From: Pseudovibrio denitrificans JCM 12308
GTDB taxonomy: Bacteria; Pseudomonadota; Alphaproteobacteria; Rhizobiales; Stappiaceae
NCBI RefSeq assembly: GCF_001310815.1
Contig: NZ_BAZK01000007.1
Location: 62,001-126,000 of the forward strand
Reading direction: 5' to 3'
DNA length: 64,000 bases
Under the pieces are notes generated by a model. The model had not been told where the DNA came from and ran no database searches. It was given only the letters and a program-made list of their open reading frames with translations. Every line of letters begins with the position of its first letter. Within the stretch, counting starts at the first letter, position 1. Below are positions 29,638 to 39,239 of this stretch, piece by piece. The position numbers and the translations under genes are program-made.

Positions 29638-30166
29638 GCGAATCTCCTGAAAATCTGGATTGCGCTTGGAAGCTACGCTTATTCGCTGAGCAGGGTGAAT
29701 CCCCAAAATCACCCCCACAAATAATAGAGGTAAGCCTTCAGAGCAGTCTGATGGTTAGCTGGAGAAGGACTTGCCGCGGCCCTGCTTGCTTAATCAATTT
29801 ATCAACAACTTTTGAGTGTAAATTATCATTAGAATAGTTTTAGTTGAGGGTGCATCATTTCAAGCATAAAGGGTTTTCACTACTTCACCCAAAGCCTGAA
29901 GAAAACTACTTCATTCCCACTCTCATAACACACATCTGAATTTATGCATGGGTTTTAAAGCATTTTATTTATTAGAAAATGCTGATTGAAGGTTCTCTCA
30001 ATATAATTAATAAATCTATTAGAAATTTAACTAATATATCTGAGTGAGGCAGGCGGGAATAAATAAAGCAAATTGCGGTATTTCTGCTGCGTTCATTTCG
30101 TTAATTACCAAACAATATCAGAGATGTAATTTCAAATGTGATTATTGATATTGGGCGGAGCTAGCG
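29638..30166. other. A/T-rich intergenic region upstream of the chemoreceptor gene
   Basis: About 530 A/T-rich bases lie between two divergent genes. I see no gene. It presumably contains the promoter of the chemoreceptor gene; no clear operator is visible. Confidence 0.5.
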
Positions 30167-31852
30167 ATGGCCTCTTTCATGCCACGCACCCTTAGGGCGA
30201 GAATTTGGGGTGCTCTTGGAATCTTATTTCTATGTTTCTTAATAGGTGCAGCGTTTCAATCCTATGTGCTTTACCAGAGCTTGCTCACGGCGAAGAACCG
30301 TGAACTGACCTCGATTATTACTGCAGCAAATTCAATTACTCGGCAGTATTATGAACGCGAGGTGGATGGCACGCTTACCCGTGAGGAGGCTCAGGCCGCA
30401 GCATCAGCAGCTCTCAATGCGCTGCGTTACGACGGCAAAGAGTACGTCTTTATTTTCAGCTATGACTATGATGGCGTCATGCACCCGTTCAATTCCTCGT
30501 TCCTTGGCGCAAACCAGCGCAACACCAAGGATGGCGACGGAAAGCCGTTTGTTCTGGAGATGGTGGACGCTGCCAAGCAAAATGGCAGCGGTTATGTCAC
30601 TTACAACTACATTAACGAGCATGGGGAGGCGAACCCAAAGCTCAGCTATGTTGAGAGCTTCCCGGAATGGGAATGGGTAATCGGAACGGGCGTACAGAAA
30701 AGCAAGCTGTTCATGAACTTGGAAGAGGCAATTTCGAAACCTCTCCTGATCCTGGGTCCTTTGCTGCTTGGTTCCCTGATCATAGGGCTTTTGCTGGGTA
30801 AACGTGTGGCCGCGGCTGTAGAATGGCTGTGTTCCAGCCTGCTGAAGCTTTCCAACGGGAATCTGAATTTTGAGAGTGTCTACAACAATTCTCAGGATGA
30901 GCTGGGTGATGTCTCCCGTGCGTTGACAAAGTTTCGGGACCAAGCTGAGCAGCAGCGGCAAATGGAAGCTGAAACGCGCAAGAACTACGAAGCTAATCTT
31001 GAACGTGAGAAGCTTGTTATGAACGCCGTGGAGGACTTCCGCAACACATACTCCAGCGCCGTTGGTGTGCTGAACAGCTTGGCTGAAAGAATGCGCGGCA
31101 CCGCCCTCTCCTTTCGCCAATTTGCGCAGAACTCAGAAGAAGGTGCGATCTCAGCCACCACAGGCGCACAGCAGGCTTCCGCCAGCGTGCAAAGTGTGGC
31201 GGCAGCGTCTGAGGAGCTGACGGCCTCCATTCAGGAAATCCGCGATCAGGTCAACCGTACTGTGAGTTTCGTTGGCAATACAAAGGCGACGGCGGCTAAC
31301 TGCCAGGAAGATGCTGTCGTGCTGCAAAAGCTGAACTTGGATGTCAGTGAGTTTCTGGAGCAAATCAAAGGCATCTCCAATAAAACCAAGTTGCTGGCTC
31401 TGAACGCGACCATAGAAGCGGCACGTGCGGGTGCTCATGGAGCGGGCTTTGCTGTGGTGGCCACTGAGGTGAAGGATCTGGCGGAGCAGACGGAAAAAGC
31501 TGCTGAGGAACTGGAAGCGCACGTGCTCTCCGCTTCCAGCCGAACAGAGAGCAATGTCGCCTCACTGGAGCGGATTGGTGAGGAAGTTGAGCAAGTTGTC
31601 AGCTACATGACGGCGATCAGTTGTTCTGTTGAGCAACAGCAGTCTTCGACTGAAGAGATCAGCCGCAGCTCGCAAGCTTCTGCTCAGGGAACAGAGGCTG
31701 CGACAGCGAACTTTGAGATGGTTGCCAATGCGGCGGGCGAAACCCGTACGCAGGCAGAAGAGTTGCAACGCAGCGCTGACGACATCTCAGAGCATATCGA
31801 TCAACTGAACAAGCAAACTGAGCAGTTTCTGCTCAGAGTGCAGCAAGTGTAA
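30167..31852 (+). CDS. Methyl-accepting chemotaxis protein with single Cache domain
   Basis: This 561-residue chemoreceptor has a first membrane helix near residues 13-35 and a periplasmic Cache-type sensor (about 40-185, with [20 protein letters not shown] and [12 protein letters not shown]). A second helix ([18 protein letters not shown]), a HAMP domain and a long cytoplasmic coiled coil follow. The tip contains [14 protein letters not shown] and [16 protein letters not shown], the conserved CheA/CheW contact region. There is no C-terminal CheR-docking pentapeptide. The sensed ligand cannot be told. No che genes are nearby, so it works with pathways encoded elsewhere. Confidence 0.93.
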   Translation: MASFMPRTLRARIWGALGILFLCFLIGAAFQSYVLYQSLLTAKNRELTSIITAANSITRQYYEREVDGTLTREEAQAAASAALNALRYDGKEYVFIFSYDYDGVMHPFNSSFLGANQRNTKDGDGKPFVLEMVDAAKQNGSGYVTYNYINEHGEANPKLSYVESFPEWEWVIGTGVQKSKLFMNLEEAISKPLLILGPLLLGSLIIGLLLGKRVAAAVEWLCSSLLKLSNGNLNFESVYNNSQDELGDVSRALTKFRDQAEQQRQMEAETRKNYEANLEREKLVMNAVEDFRNTYSSAVGVLNSLAERMRGTALSFRQFAQNSEEGAISATTGAQQASASVQSVAAASEELTASIQEIRDQVNRTVSFVGNTKATAANCQEDAVVLQKLNLDVSEFLEQIKGISNKTKLLALNATIEAARAGAHGAGFAVVATEVKDLAEQTEKAAEELEAHVLSASSRTESNVASLERIGEEVEQVVSYMTAISCSVEQQQSSTEEISRSSQASAQGTEAATANFEMVANAAGETRTQAEELQRSADDISEHIDQLNKQTEQFLLRVQQV

Positions 31853-31864
31853 TACCTTGGAGGG

Positions 31865-31886
31865 GAGAGCTGAGTGCTCTCTTCTT
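31865..31886 (+). terminator. Terminator after the chemoreceptor gene
   Basis: GAGAGC and GCTCTC pair around a 5-base loop, followed by TTCTT, 12 bases beyond the stop codon. The stem is short but correctly placed. Confidence 0.5.
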
Positions 31887-32238
31887 ACTTGTCAGACCAG
31901 ACGGCCAGCTCGTTGTTGTTTGGATCAAGAAAATGGAACCGGCGTCCACCTGGGAAGGAAAAGATCTCACGGCAGATCTTGGCGCCGTTTTCTTCAAGCT
32001 TTGCCTGCAATCCCTCCAAATCTTCTGCGTAGAGCACAACAAGCGCTGCACCGCTTGCAGCTGAAGATGACATATCGGCCTTGTAGAACCCACCGTCAAA
32101 GTCGCCATCGTTGAACGCGGCATATTCCGGTCCGTAGTCCTCAAATTTCCAACCTAGTGCATTGCCATAAAACGCTTTTGCGGCTTCCAGATCAGCAGCT
32201 GGAAGCTCGATGTAATTGATTTTACCGGACTTGGTCAT
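31885..32238 (-). CDS. VOC-family (glyoxalase/bleomycin-resistance fold) protein
   Basis: The 117-residue protein has the paired beta-alpha-beta-beta-beta units of VOC enzymes: INYIELPAADLEAAKAFYGNALGW at the N-terminus, and a C-terminal GRRFHFLDPNNNELAVW carrying the usual metal or acid position. The chosen ATG 32238 follows AAAGGAA; the upstream open frame reads through the divergent promoter. The substrate is not predictable. It may be a lactoylglutathione-lyase-like or binding protein. Confidence 0.82.
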   Translation of the reverse strand: MTKSGKINYIELPAADLEAAKAFYGNALGWKFEDYGPEYAAFNDGDFDGGFYKADMSSSAASGAALVVLYAEDLEGLQAKLEENGAKICREIFSFPGGRRFHFLDPNNNELAVWSDK

Positions 32239-32369
32239 ACTAAATTCCTTTGGAAAACGGGGAGCGACTACACGAGAACTCTCCTGCAAATCTCCAATAT
32301 TGCAACAGATTTGGAATGGTGAGATAGATAACTCAGTCCTATCGTTATAGTTGTAAGCAAGATATTGAA

Positions 32370-32936
32370 ATGAAGATTTTCGGTTTTCCCCTTTGTACAA
32401 TTACAGCTCTTGCGATGGGAGCTGTTGCATTTCTTGAGCCCACGTCAGGCTTTGCTCAAACTGCCGCGAAACCGGAGGCCGCTGTTCAAAGCAGCCCTAA
32501 AGTCAGCAGGCAGCAGCATGGGGATTGGATGTTGGAGTGTTATGACCCCGCAGTGAATGGCATGAGTTGCCAGATCCAGCAGCGTGTGGTGCATAACGAA
32601 AGCGGCCAGACCATCATGCAGATAACGCTCAGCCATAATCCGAAAGACAATGCCGACATCGTGCAATACGTACTGCCGCTGGACTTTCTGCTTGCGCCGG
32701 GCGTTGGCGTAAATGTGGGAGATTATCAGGCCGTAGCCCGTGTCACTCGCTGTACCGCGCAGGGCTGTATTATTGAAGGCAAAACAGAAGATACCTTTAT
32801 CAAGGCCATGAAAGCGGCAACGGAGCAAGGGCGCTTTATCATGATGTCCCGAGCAGGCAAGAAGGTTGGTATCAACTTCTCCGCCACGGGTTTCACAAAA
32901 GCCTACAACGAGATGAAAGAGCAAAATACAAAGTAA
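32370..32936 (+). CDS. IalB-family (invasion-associated locus B) secreted protein
   Basis: This 188-residue protein has a signal peptide ending TSGFAQ and the IalB fold seen in alphaproteobacteria: QHGDWMLECYDP, then SCQIQQRVV, and a Cys pair in RCTAQGCI. Members occur in host-associated and free-living alphaproteobacteria; the original family member affects erythrocyte invasion in Bartonella. It is divergent from the VOC gene. The role here is unknown. Confidence 0.85.
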   Translation: MKIFGFPLCTITALAMGAVAFLEPTSGFAQTAAKPEAAVQSSPKVSRQQHGDWMLECYDPAVNGMSCQIQQRVVHNESGQTIMQITLSHNPKDNADIVQYVLPLDFLLAPGVGVNVGDYQAVARVTRCTAQGCIIEGKTEDTFIKAMKAATEQGRFIMMSRAGKKVGINFSATGFTKAYNEMKEQNTK

Positions 32937-32953
32937 CGAGCTCTTTCAGCACC

Positions 32954-33184
32954 TTATTGGGCCGCGCGGCAGTTCCATTCGCCGCGTGAGCCCATTACCG
33001 CAATGGCACCTGCCACGCTGCAATGAGAAACCTCTGACTTTGCCAGGTGCAATTTTGAAGTTGGGTTCGGGTTTACAAGATAAGCAAGTCCAATTGCAGC
33101 GGTCAGAGCAAGAACACAAGCAGCTACGCAAAAGAGCATGCCCATGTTCCAGTTGGATGCAGGCAGGTGAGCAGAGGTTGTCAT
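32954..33184 (-). CDS. Small single-span membrane protein of unknown function
   Basis: A 76-residue product from ATG 33184 with one hydrophobic stretch (LFCVAACVLALTAAIGLAYL) and a C-terminal region with two Cys (SHCSVAG; EWNCRAAQ). I recognise no family. The membrane segment and position between convergent IalB and the divergent ABC-F gene make it plausible, but it could be spurious. The frame extends upstream to 33331 without a better start. Confidence 0.5.
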   Translation of the reverse strand: MTTSAHLPASNWNMGMLFCVAACVLALTAAIGLAYLVNPNPTSKLHLAKSEVSHCSVAGAIAVMGSRGEWNCRAAQ

Positions 33185-33474
33185 CTCAGGTTCAGGTCTT
33201 TCATTTCGGGAAACGTTCAACGCGAATGCGCTGATATGCTTTGCTGTAATGTAGATTATTCCTGCAATATGCATGTGAGGGAAATCCCCGTGTTTGCCTC
33301 GGTTATTCAAGGGATTTTCACTGTTTTTCATCGAAATGTGTGACGTGAAAACCTCTGTGCTCTCGTAAGTTGAGGTGCCGTTGCTGCATTACACCTGATG
33401 TGCTCTTGGAAGCCCTGCGGTTTTTCTCTAATCCCTTTCTGAGTGTTTGTTTGTGTGTTGGGAGGCACGGTCCT

Positions 33475-35256
33475 GTGGCGAAGTCCAGTGGCAATCCATT
33501 GATAACCGGCAGTGGCCTGTGGCAGCAGTTGCCCGAACGTGTGCTGTTTGAGAATCTTTCCTTTGGCTTGAATGCGGGTGATCGCATCGGCCTTGTCGGA
33601 CATAACGGCTGTGGTAAGTCTACGTTTCTGAACATCCTTGCGGGTCGTGGCGAGTCGAGTGAAGGCAGTATTTCTGTCTCCCGCGCTGCTGTCGTTTCCT
33701 GCGTGGAGCAGCATCTTCCCAAGCATCTTTTTGACCTCAGCCTTGCTGAAGCCGTGCGTGATGCCTTGCCGGATGACAAGCGGGACTGGATGGATTGGAA
33801 GGTGGAGGTGATCCTGCCGGAGATGGGGTTTGAGCCTCATCAGTCCGAGGTGCTCTGCAAAGATCTCAGTGGTGGGCAGATGACGCGTCTGATGTTGGCT
33901 CGTGCGCTGATGACCGAGCCCAACCTGCTGCTTCTTGATGAGCCAAGCAACCATCTGGATCTGCCGACAATCATGTGGCTGGAGAGCTTCCTGAAATCCT
34001 GGAAGGGCAGCTTCCTGATGATTTCGCACGACGCCACACTGCTGGATTCTGTTACAAATCGCACATGGATCCTTCAGGATCGAAAGCTTCATGCGTTTGA
34101 TCTGCCTTGTACAAAAGCCCTTGAAGAACATGAGGTTCTGACAAAAGCGCGGATTGCGCGGCGCGAGGCTGAGGAAAAAGAGATCAAGCGGGTCGAAGCA
34201 AGCGCCAAACGCATCGCAGAATGGGGTCGCACCTTCGACAACGAAGATCTGTCGCGCAAGGCAAAGTCCATGGAGAAGATGGTTGACCGCATGAAGGATG
34301 ACCAGACGGAGGCCGTTGAGGCCTATCCATGGAACTTGTCCATTGCGGGTGAAACTATTCAGGCAGATCGGCTGGTGCAGCTCAAAGATCTGGATGTGAC
34401 ACCGCCTGTAGCGGATGTGTTCCTCTATCGTATCGATGATATCGCCGTTCGACCGGGAGATCGGATTGCGGTGATGGGCGCAAACGGAACCGGTAAGTCC
34501 AGCCTGCTGCGCTGCTGTTGGGAGAAGCGACAGAGCGATGACGGCGAGGTTCGCGTTCATCCACGCTGCCGGATTGCGTTTTATGATCAAACGCTTCAGC
34601 AGTTGCCGGGTGAGTCTAATCTCGTTGAGGGGATGGTAGCTGTTGGTGAAGCACTCGGTGTTGACCTGCGTGTGCCCGACTGTGAGAAGACCATCATTGC
34701 AGCTGGTTTCAAATACAATCAATTGCAGCAGAAGGTCTCAAAACTCAGTGGTGGGGAGCGTGCGCGCTTGTTGCTTGTCTCGCTGTCTCAAGTGCAGGCC
34801 AACCTAATGATGCTGGATGAGCCAACCAACCACCTTGATCTTTACGGCCGCAACGAACTTTCCCATCAGCTTCGGTCGTTTGGTGGCTCATTCCTACTCG
34901 TCTCGCATGATCGTCATTTGGTGGAGGCGACTTGTAACCGGTTCTGGGTGGTTCAGAATGGTCGATTGCAGGAAGTCAACGATGTGGATGCTGCCTACGC
35001 GCTGATTGCGGAAACTCAGGTGAAGCCGATCAAGGTTGCTGCTGAGCAGGAAGCTCCTTTAGAGGTTGAGCGCGAAGAAATGGTTGAGGCTGAGGCCAGT
35101 TCCTCTGAAGATGAGCAGCTTGAGCGACTGATTGAGCTGGAAGAGCTGATGGAAGCAGATCTGGCACGGCGCCCAAACAGGCAGTCGCCTCACCTTCAGG
35201 TGAAATGGAAAGGTGAAATTGCGCAGATCCACGAACAGCTTGAACTCAACGGTTAG
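33475..35256 (+). CDS. ABC-F family ATPase
   Basis: The 593-residue protein has two ABC domains and no membrane segment, as in ABC-F ribosome-associated ATPases. Walker A sites are GHNGCGKST and GANGTGKSS, signatures LSGGQMTRLMLARAL and LSGGERARLLLVSL, and Walker B DEPSNHLD and DEPTNHLD. A charged linker with many Glu/Arg/Lys lies between them, with an acidic C-terminal tail. I start at GTG 33475 because GGGAGG lies nine bases upstream; the open frame from 33370 lacks support. Many ABC-F proteins rescue stalled ribosomes; a resistance role is not shown. The 3' end overlaps the convergent TetR gene by 4 bases. Confidence 0.9.
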   Translation: MAKSSGNPLITGSGLWQQLPERVLFENLSFGLNAGDRIGLVGHNGCGKSTFLNILAGRGESSEGSISVSRAAVVSCVEQHLPKHLFDLSLAEAVRDALPDDKRDWMDWKVEVILPEMGFEPHQSEVLCKDLSGGQMTRLMLARALMTEPNLLLLDEPSNHLDLPTIMWLESFLKSWKGSFLMISHDATLLDSVTNRTWILQDRKLHAFDLPCTKALEEHEVLTKARIARREAEEKEIKRVEASAKRIAEWGRTFDNEDLSRKAKSMEKMVDRMKDDQTEAVEAYPWNLSIAGETIQADRLVQLKDLDVTPPVADVFLYRIDDIAVRPGDRIAVMGANGTGKSSLLRCCWEKRQSDDGEVRVHPRCRIAFYDQTLQQLPGESNLVEGMVAVGEALGVDLRVPDCEKTIIAAGFKYNQLQQKVSKLSGGERARLLLVSLSQVQANLMMLDEPTNHLDLYGRNELSHQLRSFGGSFLLVSHDRHLVEATCNRFWVVQNGRLQEVNDVDAAYALIAETQVKPIKVAAEQEAPLEVEREEMVEAEASSSEDEQLERLIELEELMEADLARRPNRQSPHLQVKWKGEIAQIHEQLELNG

Positions 35257-35846
35257 CCTGGTTTTTTCTCTAAATCTGCGAGAGCTGTACGAAGCTGAGC
35301 CGAGTGTGTCTCTCGCAGTACGTCGAATGCCTCAGCGCCATACATTCCTTTGAGCGTGACTTGTGAGATCGCGAAGTGCTGGATTGAGCCAATGAGCTGA
35401 TAGATCCAGCAGAACAGCTCGGCGTCAGAGGCTTGTGACCACCGTTTCGTCTTATGCGCCAAAGCTCCCAATGCATCGAGAAATGGCTTTAGAGGCCAGT
35501 TTCCGCTGGAGGCTTGCGCGTCCAACAGTGCGCGAAGGACCAGTTGAGTGTCCGCTGGTTTCTTGAGAGATGTGGTAGAGAGCTGTAGAAAGAAGTTGCG
35601 CAAATGTTCTTCCGGTGATGTCCCCTCCACGTTCTGAATGGAAGACAACAAACGGTCTGAAAGAGCTTTCAGCACCTCTTCATAAAGCGCTGCCTTTGAG
35701 CCAAAGAAATGCAGCAGTGCTTGTTTTGTTACGTCAAGCTGATTTGCAATGTCTGCTAGGCTTGCTGCGTTGTATCCCTTTTCAGCAAAAACACTGCTGG
35801 CTGTTGAGATGTAACGCGTTTTCGGGCTGTCGGCGTGCTGGTCCAA
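35253..35846 (-). CDS. TetR-family repressor of the Rieske oxygenase gene
   Basis: This 197-residue TetR protein has the helix-turn-helix SLADIANQLDVTKQALLHFF (about residues 29-48). It is divergent from the Rieske gene at 35939; two matching 18-base palindromes sit between them across the promoter. That strongly implies it represses the oxygenase and itself. The inducer is unknown. Its stop codon overlaps the ABC-F gene. Confidence 0.88.
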   Translation of the reverse strand: MDQHADSPKTRYISTASSVFAEKGYNAASLADIANQLDVTKQALLHFFGSKAALYEEVLKALSDRLLSSIQNVEGTSPEEHLRNFFLQLSTTSLKKPADTQLVLRALLDAQASSGNWPLKPFLDALGALAHKTKRWSQASDAELFCWIYQLIGSIQHFAISQVTLKGMYGAEAFDVLRETHSAQLRTALADLEKKPG

Positions 35847-35880
35847 ATCACTCTCCCTTTCCTCTTCGTATAACCTGAAC

Positions 35881-35909
35881 TTGACAACTTACCAAGTGGT
35901 AAGTCTATA
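35881..35909 (+). promoter_or_regulatory. Sigma70-type promoter of the Rieske gene
   Basis: TTGACA at 35881-35886 and TCTATA at 35904-35909 are spaced by 17 bases. The spacer is filled by the first TetR palindrome, so a bound repressor would block polymerase directly. Confidence 0.65.
35887..35904. promoter_or_regulatory. TetR operator O1
   Basis: ACTTACCAAGTGGTAAGT is a perfect 8-2-8 palindrome lying between the -35 and -10 boxes. It shares TTACC and GGTAAGT with O2, 22 bases away (two helical turns). Confidence 0.8.
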
Positions 35910-35926
35910 TTTACCGATTGGTAAGT
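35909..35926. promoter_or_regulatory. TetR operator O2
   Basis: ATTTACCGATTGGTAAGT is a near-perfect copy of the upstream operator and overlaps the expected transcription start of the Rieske gene. The two centres are 22 bases apart, allowing two repressor dimers on one face of the DNA. Confidence 0.75.
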
Positions 35927-35938
35927 GAGGAGAGTGCC

Positions 35939-37099
35939 ATGACGCGGGATGAGGAAATTGGCCTGATTGCAGAGCTGCTTGGGCTGGATGCTGAAAACAG
36001 TAAGTTTTTGGATGAGAACGTTACGCGATCTCCAATAGAGCGTTACAGTTGCCCGGATCGGTTTGCAGATGAAATGAAAGGTTTGTTCCGTAGTAAACCA
36101 GTAGCGGCTGCACAATCCTTTGAACTTGCTGAGAACAATGCCTTCCTGAGCCGGTTAGTGTCGGGCTTGCCTGTTCTTTTAACGCGTGATGCGGATGGTC
36201 TGGCGCACGCATTCCTCAATGTATGCCGTCACAGGGGCGCTAAGCTGGTACGGGATGAAGCTGGCTGCAAAAAGCGCTTCTCCTGCCCCTATCATGCGTG
36301 GACATGGTCAAATCAGGGAGAGCTGATCGCCGTTTCTCAAGAAAGCCAAGGCTTCCCGGATCTGGATAGATCCCAACATTCTCTGAAAGAACTGCCGGTT
36401 TATGAAGCCTATGGTTTTGTGTGGGTGATCGCCGATAGTTCTTGCTCAGACACTGGAGAAATCAAAAAATCACTCGCTCCTCTCAGTGAAGATCTGAACT
36501 GGCTTGGTTTGGCGGATCATAGGATCGCTGTTGAAGAAACCTTTGAGATTGCAGCCAATTGGAAAACACTTATTGAAGGCGGGATCGAGGCATATCACTT
36601 CCGCGTCGCACACCGCAAAACAATTGGCCCCTACTTTCCGGATAACCTCTCCACCTATCAGATGTTGGGAGACAACATGCGGTCCGTTCTGCCGCGCATC
36701 ACTCTGTTTGAGCTGCGCGATCAACCGCGAAAGACATGGAATATCCGCGAGCATGCTAACATCATTTACTCGATCTTCCCGGGAACTCAATTGCTTGTCC
36801 AGCAGGACCATGTGGTCTGGGTTCACCTGGAGCCACTTGCGGTGGACCGTACTCGTGTCCGGTTAGCCACATTGGTTCCAAACTCTGCTCCGCAAACAGA
36901 AGAAATGCAGAAACACTGGATGCGCAATCAGGCGATCACGACGACCACCTTGGAGGAAGACTTTGAGTTAGGTGAAGAAATACAGCAAGGTTTTGCCAGC
37001 GGTGCCAACGAGTATCTGACCTTTGGCCGTTTTGAAGGCGCGCTGCACCGCTTCAATCAGGTGCTGGAGAATGCGATGAAAGTGCCTGAAGACGCTTGA
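35939..37099 (+). CDS. Rieske non-haem iron oxygenase, alpha subunit
   Basis: At 386 residues this is a ring-hydroxylating or demethylating oxygenase of the Rieske family. The [2Fe-2S] ligands are Cys96 and His98 (CRH) and Cys116 and His119 (CPYH). The mononuclear iron site is visible as GGIEAYHFRVAH with His220 and His225. It starts at ATG 35939 behind GAGGAG. Its reductase partner is not in the same transcript; a ferredoxin reductase lies convergent at 37174. The substrate is unknown; related single-gene enzymes act on choline-like, carnitine-like or aromatic compounds. Confidence 0.88.
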   Translation: MTRDEEIGLIAELLGLDAENSKFLDENVTRSPIERYSCPDRFADEMKGLFRSKPVAAAQSFELAENNAFLSRLVSGLPVLLTRDADGLAHAFLNVCRHRGAKLVRDEAGCKKRFSCPYHAWTWSNQGELIAVSQESQGFPDLDRSQHSLKELPVYEAYGFVWVIADSSCSDTGEIKKSLAPLSEDLNWLGLADHRIAVEETFEIAANWKTLIEGGIEAYHFRVAHRKTIGPYFPDNLSTYQMLGDNMRSVLPRITLFELRDQPRKTWNIREHANIIYSIFPGTQLLVQQDHVVWVHLEPLAVDRTRVRLATLVPNSAPQTEEMQKHWMRNQAITTTTLEEDFELGEEIQQGFASGANEYLTFGRFEGALHRFNQVLENAMKVPEDA

Positions 37100-37122
37100 G
37101 TTTCGACGTACAGGCAAAAGAA

Positions 37123-37149
37123 AAGCCCGCTTGAAATTACAGCGGGCTT
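37123..37149 (-). terminator. Terminator of the ferredoxin reductase gene
   Basis: AAGCCCGCT and AGCGGGCTT form a 9-base perfect stem with a 9-base loop between two convergent genes. On the minus strand the stem runs into TTTTCTTTT. It probably serves the reductase, and may weakly serve the Rieske gene. Confidence 0.78.
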
Positions 37150-37173
37150 CTCAAAGTCAGATGTGTCGAAGGA

Positions 37174-38010
37174 TTAACCGACGAATGCGCGCTCAACCAC
37201 AAAGGTAGAAGGAGACGCGTTGGACCCTTCTTCAAGGCCATGCTTTTCAAGGATAGCCTTGGTGTCGTTGATCATTTCCATGGAACCACAGATCATGCCG
37301 CGGTCAACTGCCGGATCAAGACGCGGAACGCCCAGATCTTCAAAGAGCTTGCCATTCTCGATGAGAGTGGTGATGCGCTCCTGACATGGATAAGGCTCAC
37401 GGGTTGCTGCTGTGTGCAGGCGCAGTTTGCCAGCAGCAAGTTCACCAACGAGCGGATCGTTAATCACTTCTTCAACCAGTTCTTTCGCGTAGGTGAGTTC
37501 GTTCACTTCGCGGCAGGTCTGGGTCAGGATAACTTCTTCAAATTTCTCATAGGTTTCCGGGTCACGGATCAGAGAAGCGAAAGGTGCAACACCGGTGCCG
37601 GTAGAGAACATGTAAAGACGCTTACCTGGAATCAGGGCATCATTCACAAGAGTGCCGGTTGGCTTTTTGCGCATAAGAACAGTGTCGCCCGACTGAATCT
37701 TCTGCAGGTGTTCCGTCAGTGGACCGTTTGGCACTTTAATGGAGAAGAACTCCAGCTCTTCGTCCCAGGAAGGGCTTGCCACGGAGTAAGCGCGGAAAAC
37801 CGGCTTTTCAGCGTTTGGCAGGCCGATCATGACGAACTCGCCAGAACGGAAACGGAAAGAAGCTGGGCGCGTGATGCGGAATTTGAACAGACGGTCGGTG
37901 TAGTGCTGTACGGACACTACTTTCTCAGCAAAAACGTTTGCTGGGATAGGAAATTCGGTCTTGGCTTCCTGATCAAGCACAGGAGCTGGGGCCAACGCTG
38001 CGTCGGTCAT
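37174..38010 (-). CDS. fpr: Ferredoxin-NADP+ reductase (Fpr-type)
   Basis: The 278-residue FAD protein has RAYSVASPSWDEELEFFSI (flavin site), KPTGTLVNDALIPGKRLYMFSTGTGVAPF (NADP site) and the terminal VERAFVG. It moves electrons between NADPH and ferredoxin/flavodoxin and supports oxidative-stress defence. ATG 38010 follows AAGGA. It may supply electrons to the neighbouring Rieske oxygenase, though the gene is on the opposite strand with its own terminator. Confidence 0.92.
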   Translation of the reverse strand: MTDAALAPAPVLDQEAKTEFPIPANVFAEKVVSVQHYTDRLFKFRITRPASFRFRSGEFVMIGLPNAEKPVFRAYSVASPSWDEELEFFSIKVPNGPLTEHLQKIQSGDTVLMRKKPTGTLVNDALIPGKRLYMFSTGTGVAPFASLIRDPETYEKFEEVILTQTCREVNELTYAKELVEEVINDPLVGELAAGKLRLHTAATREPYPCQERITTLIENGKLFEDLGVPRLDPAVDRGMICGSMEMINDTKAILEKHGLEEGSNASPSTFVVERAFVG

Positions 38011-38380
38011 GTGCAATCCTTAGATTGTTTTGATTAGGCCAGAGCCCGATACTTGGCCAATTGTTGCCTTCGCTTTATCCGAGCCAAGGTCCCAAAAGCA
38101 ACCGTTTTATAAGTAAAATTTCAGAAATTTGCTCGTGAAAGTGACTAAGTCACCATCCAGGCTCAAAGAACTGTCAGTTTTAAGAAGAAAGCGTGTAAGG
38201 TGAGCCGCAGGCCAATTGCAGCAATAGGTGGAAATACTCAAGTTGTCTCGCGGGATATCGATCACGTGGTTTTGCGAGCGAGTCGGAGTTACATGCATGT
38301 TTCGGGGATAAAATAGCAAGATATGTTCAGTCCCTCTGTGATGTAAGGGAGTTAACGGCGACTGACGGGGGACGTTAAGA
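38011..38380. other. Intergenic region between fpr and the AraC-type gene
   Basis: About 370 bases with promoters for two divergent genes. I see no gene and no convincing operator. Confidence 0.4.
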
Positions 38381-39232
38381 GTGAAACCGGAACAGAACAA
38401 AGCAGCCTATGAAAAGCGGATGCTGCGTGTTCTCGAGTACATCTACAACAATCTGGATGGGGATTTGAGTCTGGATGCTCTGGCGGATGTTGCCTGCATG
38501 TCGCGGTTTCACTGGCACCGGGTGTTTCAAAGCATGCGGGGCGAAACGCTGGCGACCTCTATTCGTCGGATCAGGCTGAACCGGGCCGCATTGGATCTTA
38601 TTCAATCAAAACAACCGATTACAGAGATTGCCGAGCAATACGGCTACCCCAGTGCGCAGAGTTTTTCCCGTGCATTCAAAGGCGAGTATGGCATGGCGCC
38701 GGGGCAATTTCGTGAAAGCAAGTATGCTGCGCCAACGCTGGAAACGGAGAAGGAAAGCATCTTTTCCATGCATCCCGTTGAAATCAAAGAGGTTCCGGAA
38801 CGAAGCCTGCAAGCATTGTTTCACCGTGGGTCTTATTTTGAGATGGGCGTGGTGTTCAGCAAGCTGGCAGCGATGTTGTCGTCACGGGGTGTTATCCGCA
38901 AGTGTGGGCCTATTGTCGGGATCTATTATGATGATCCCTCCATTGTGCCGCTGGACGAGTTACGCTCCCATGTGGGGGCCGTTGTTCCGCAGAACTTTGC
39001 GAATACGGAGGGGCTTGAGCCTCTGGTTATCCCCGGTGGTCGCTGTGCGGTGTTAAAGCACAAAGGTCCGTATGCCGGGCTGAGAGGCGCGTTCCATTAT
39101 CTTTACGGTGTTTGGCTGCCAACCTCTGGAGAAGAGGCTGCTGACCAGCCGTGTTATGAGGTTTTTCTGAACAGCCCGACGAATACAGCGCCGGAAGACC
39201 TCCTCGTCGAGATCTTCCTTCCTTTGCAATAA
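38381..39232 (+). CDS. AraC-family regulator with GyrI-like ligand domain
   Basis: The 283-residue protein has an N-terminal AraC DNA-binding domain (two helix-turn-helix units, about residues 10-108, with DALADVACMSRFHWHRVFQ and ITEIAEQYGYPSAQSFSRAFK). A C-terminal GyrI/effector-binding domain follows (about 130-283). This order matches Rob/MarA-related and DUF-type regulators that respond to toxic compounds. It starts at GTG 38381. Its targets are unknown; the secreted protein and the hydrolase downstream are candidates. Confidence 0.88.
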   Translation: MKPEQNKAAYEKRMLRVLEYIYNNLDGDLSLDALADVACMSRFHWHRVFQSMRGETLATSIRRIRLNRAALDLIQSKQPITEIAEQYGYPSAQSFSRAFKGEYGMAPGQFRESKYAAPTLETEKESIFSMHPVEIKEVPERSLQALFHRGSYFEMGVVFSKLAAMLSSRGVIRKCGPIVGIYYDDPSIVPLDELRSHVGAVVPQNFANTEGLEPLVIPGGRCAVLKHKGPYAGLRGAFHYLYGVWLPTSGEEAADQPCYEVFLNSPTNTAPEDLLVEIFLPLQ

Positions 39233-39239
39233 CAATGAG

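Noticed and set aside
33475..35256. ABC-F gene as an antibiotic-resistance determinant
   Set aside because: Sequence shows only the general ABC-F layout; no feature ties it to a resistance subgroup.
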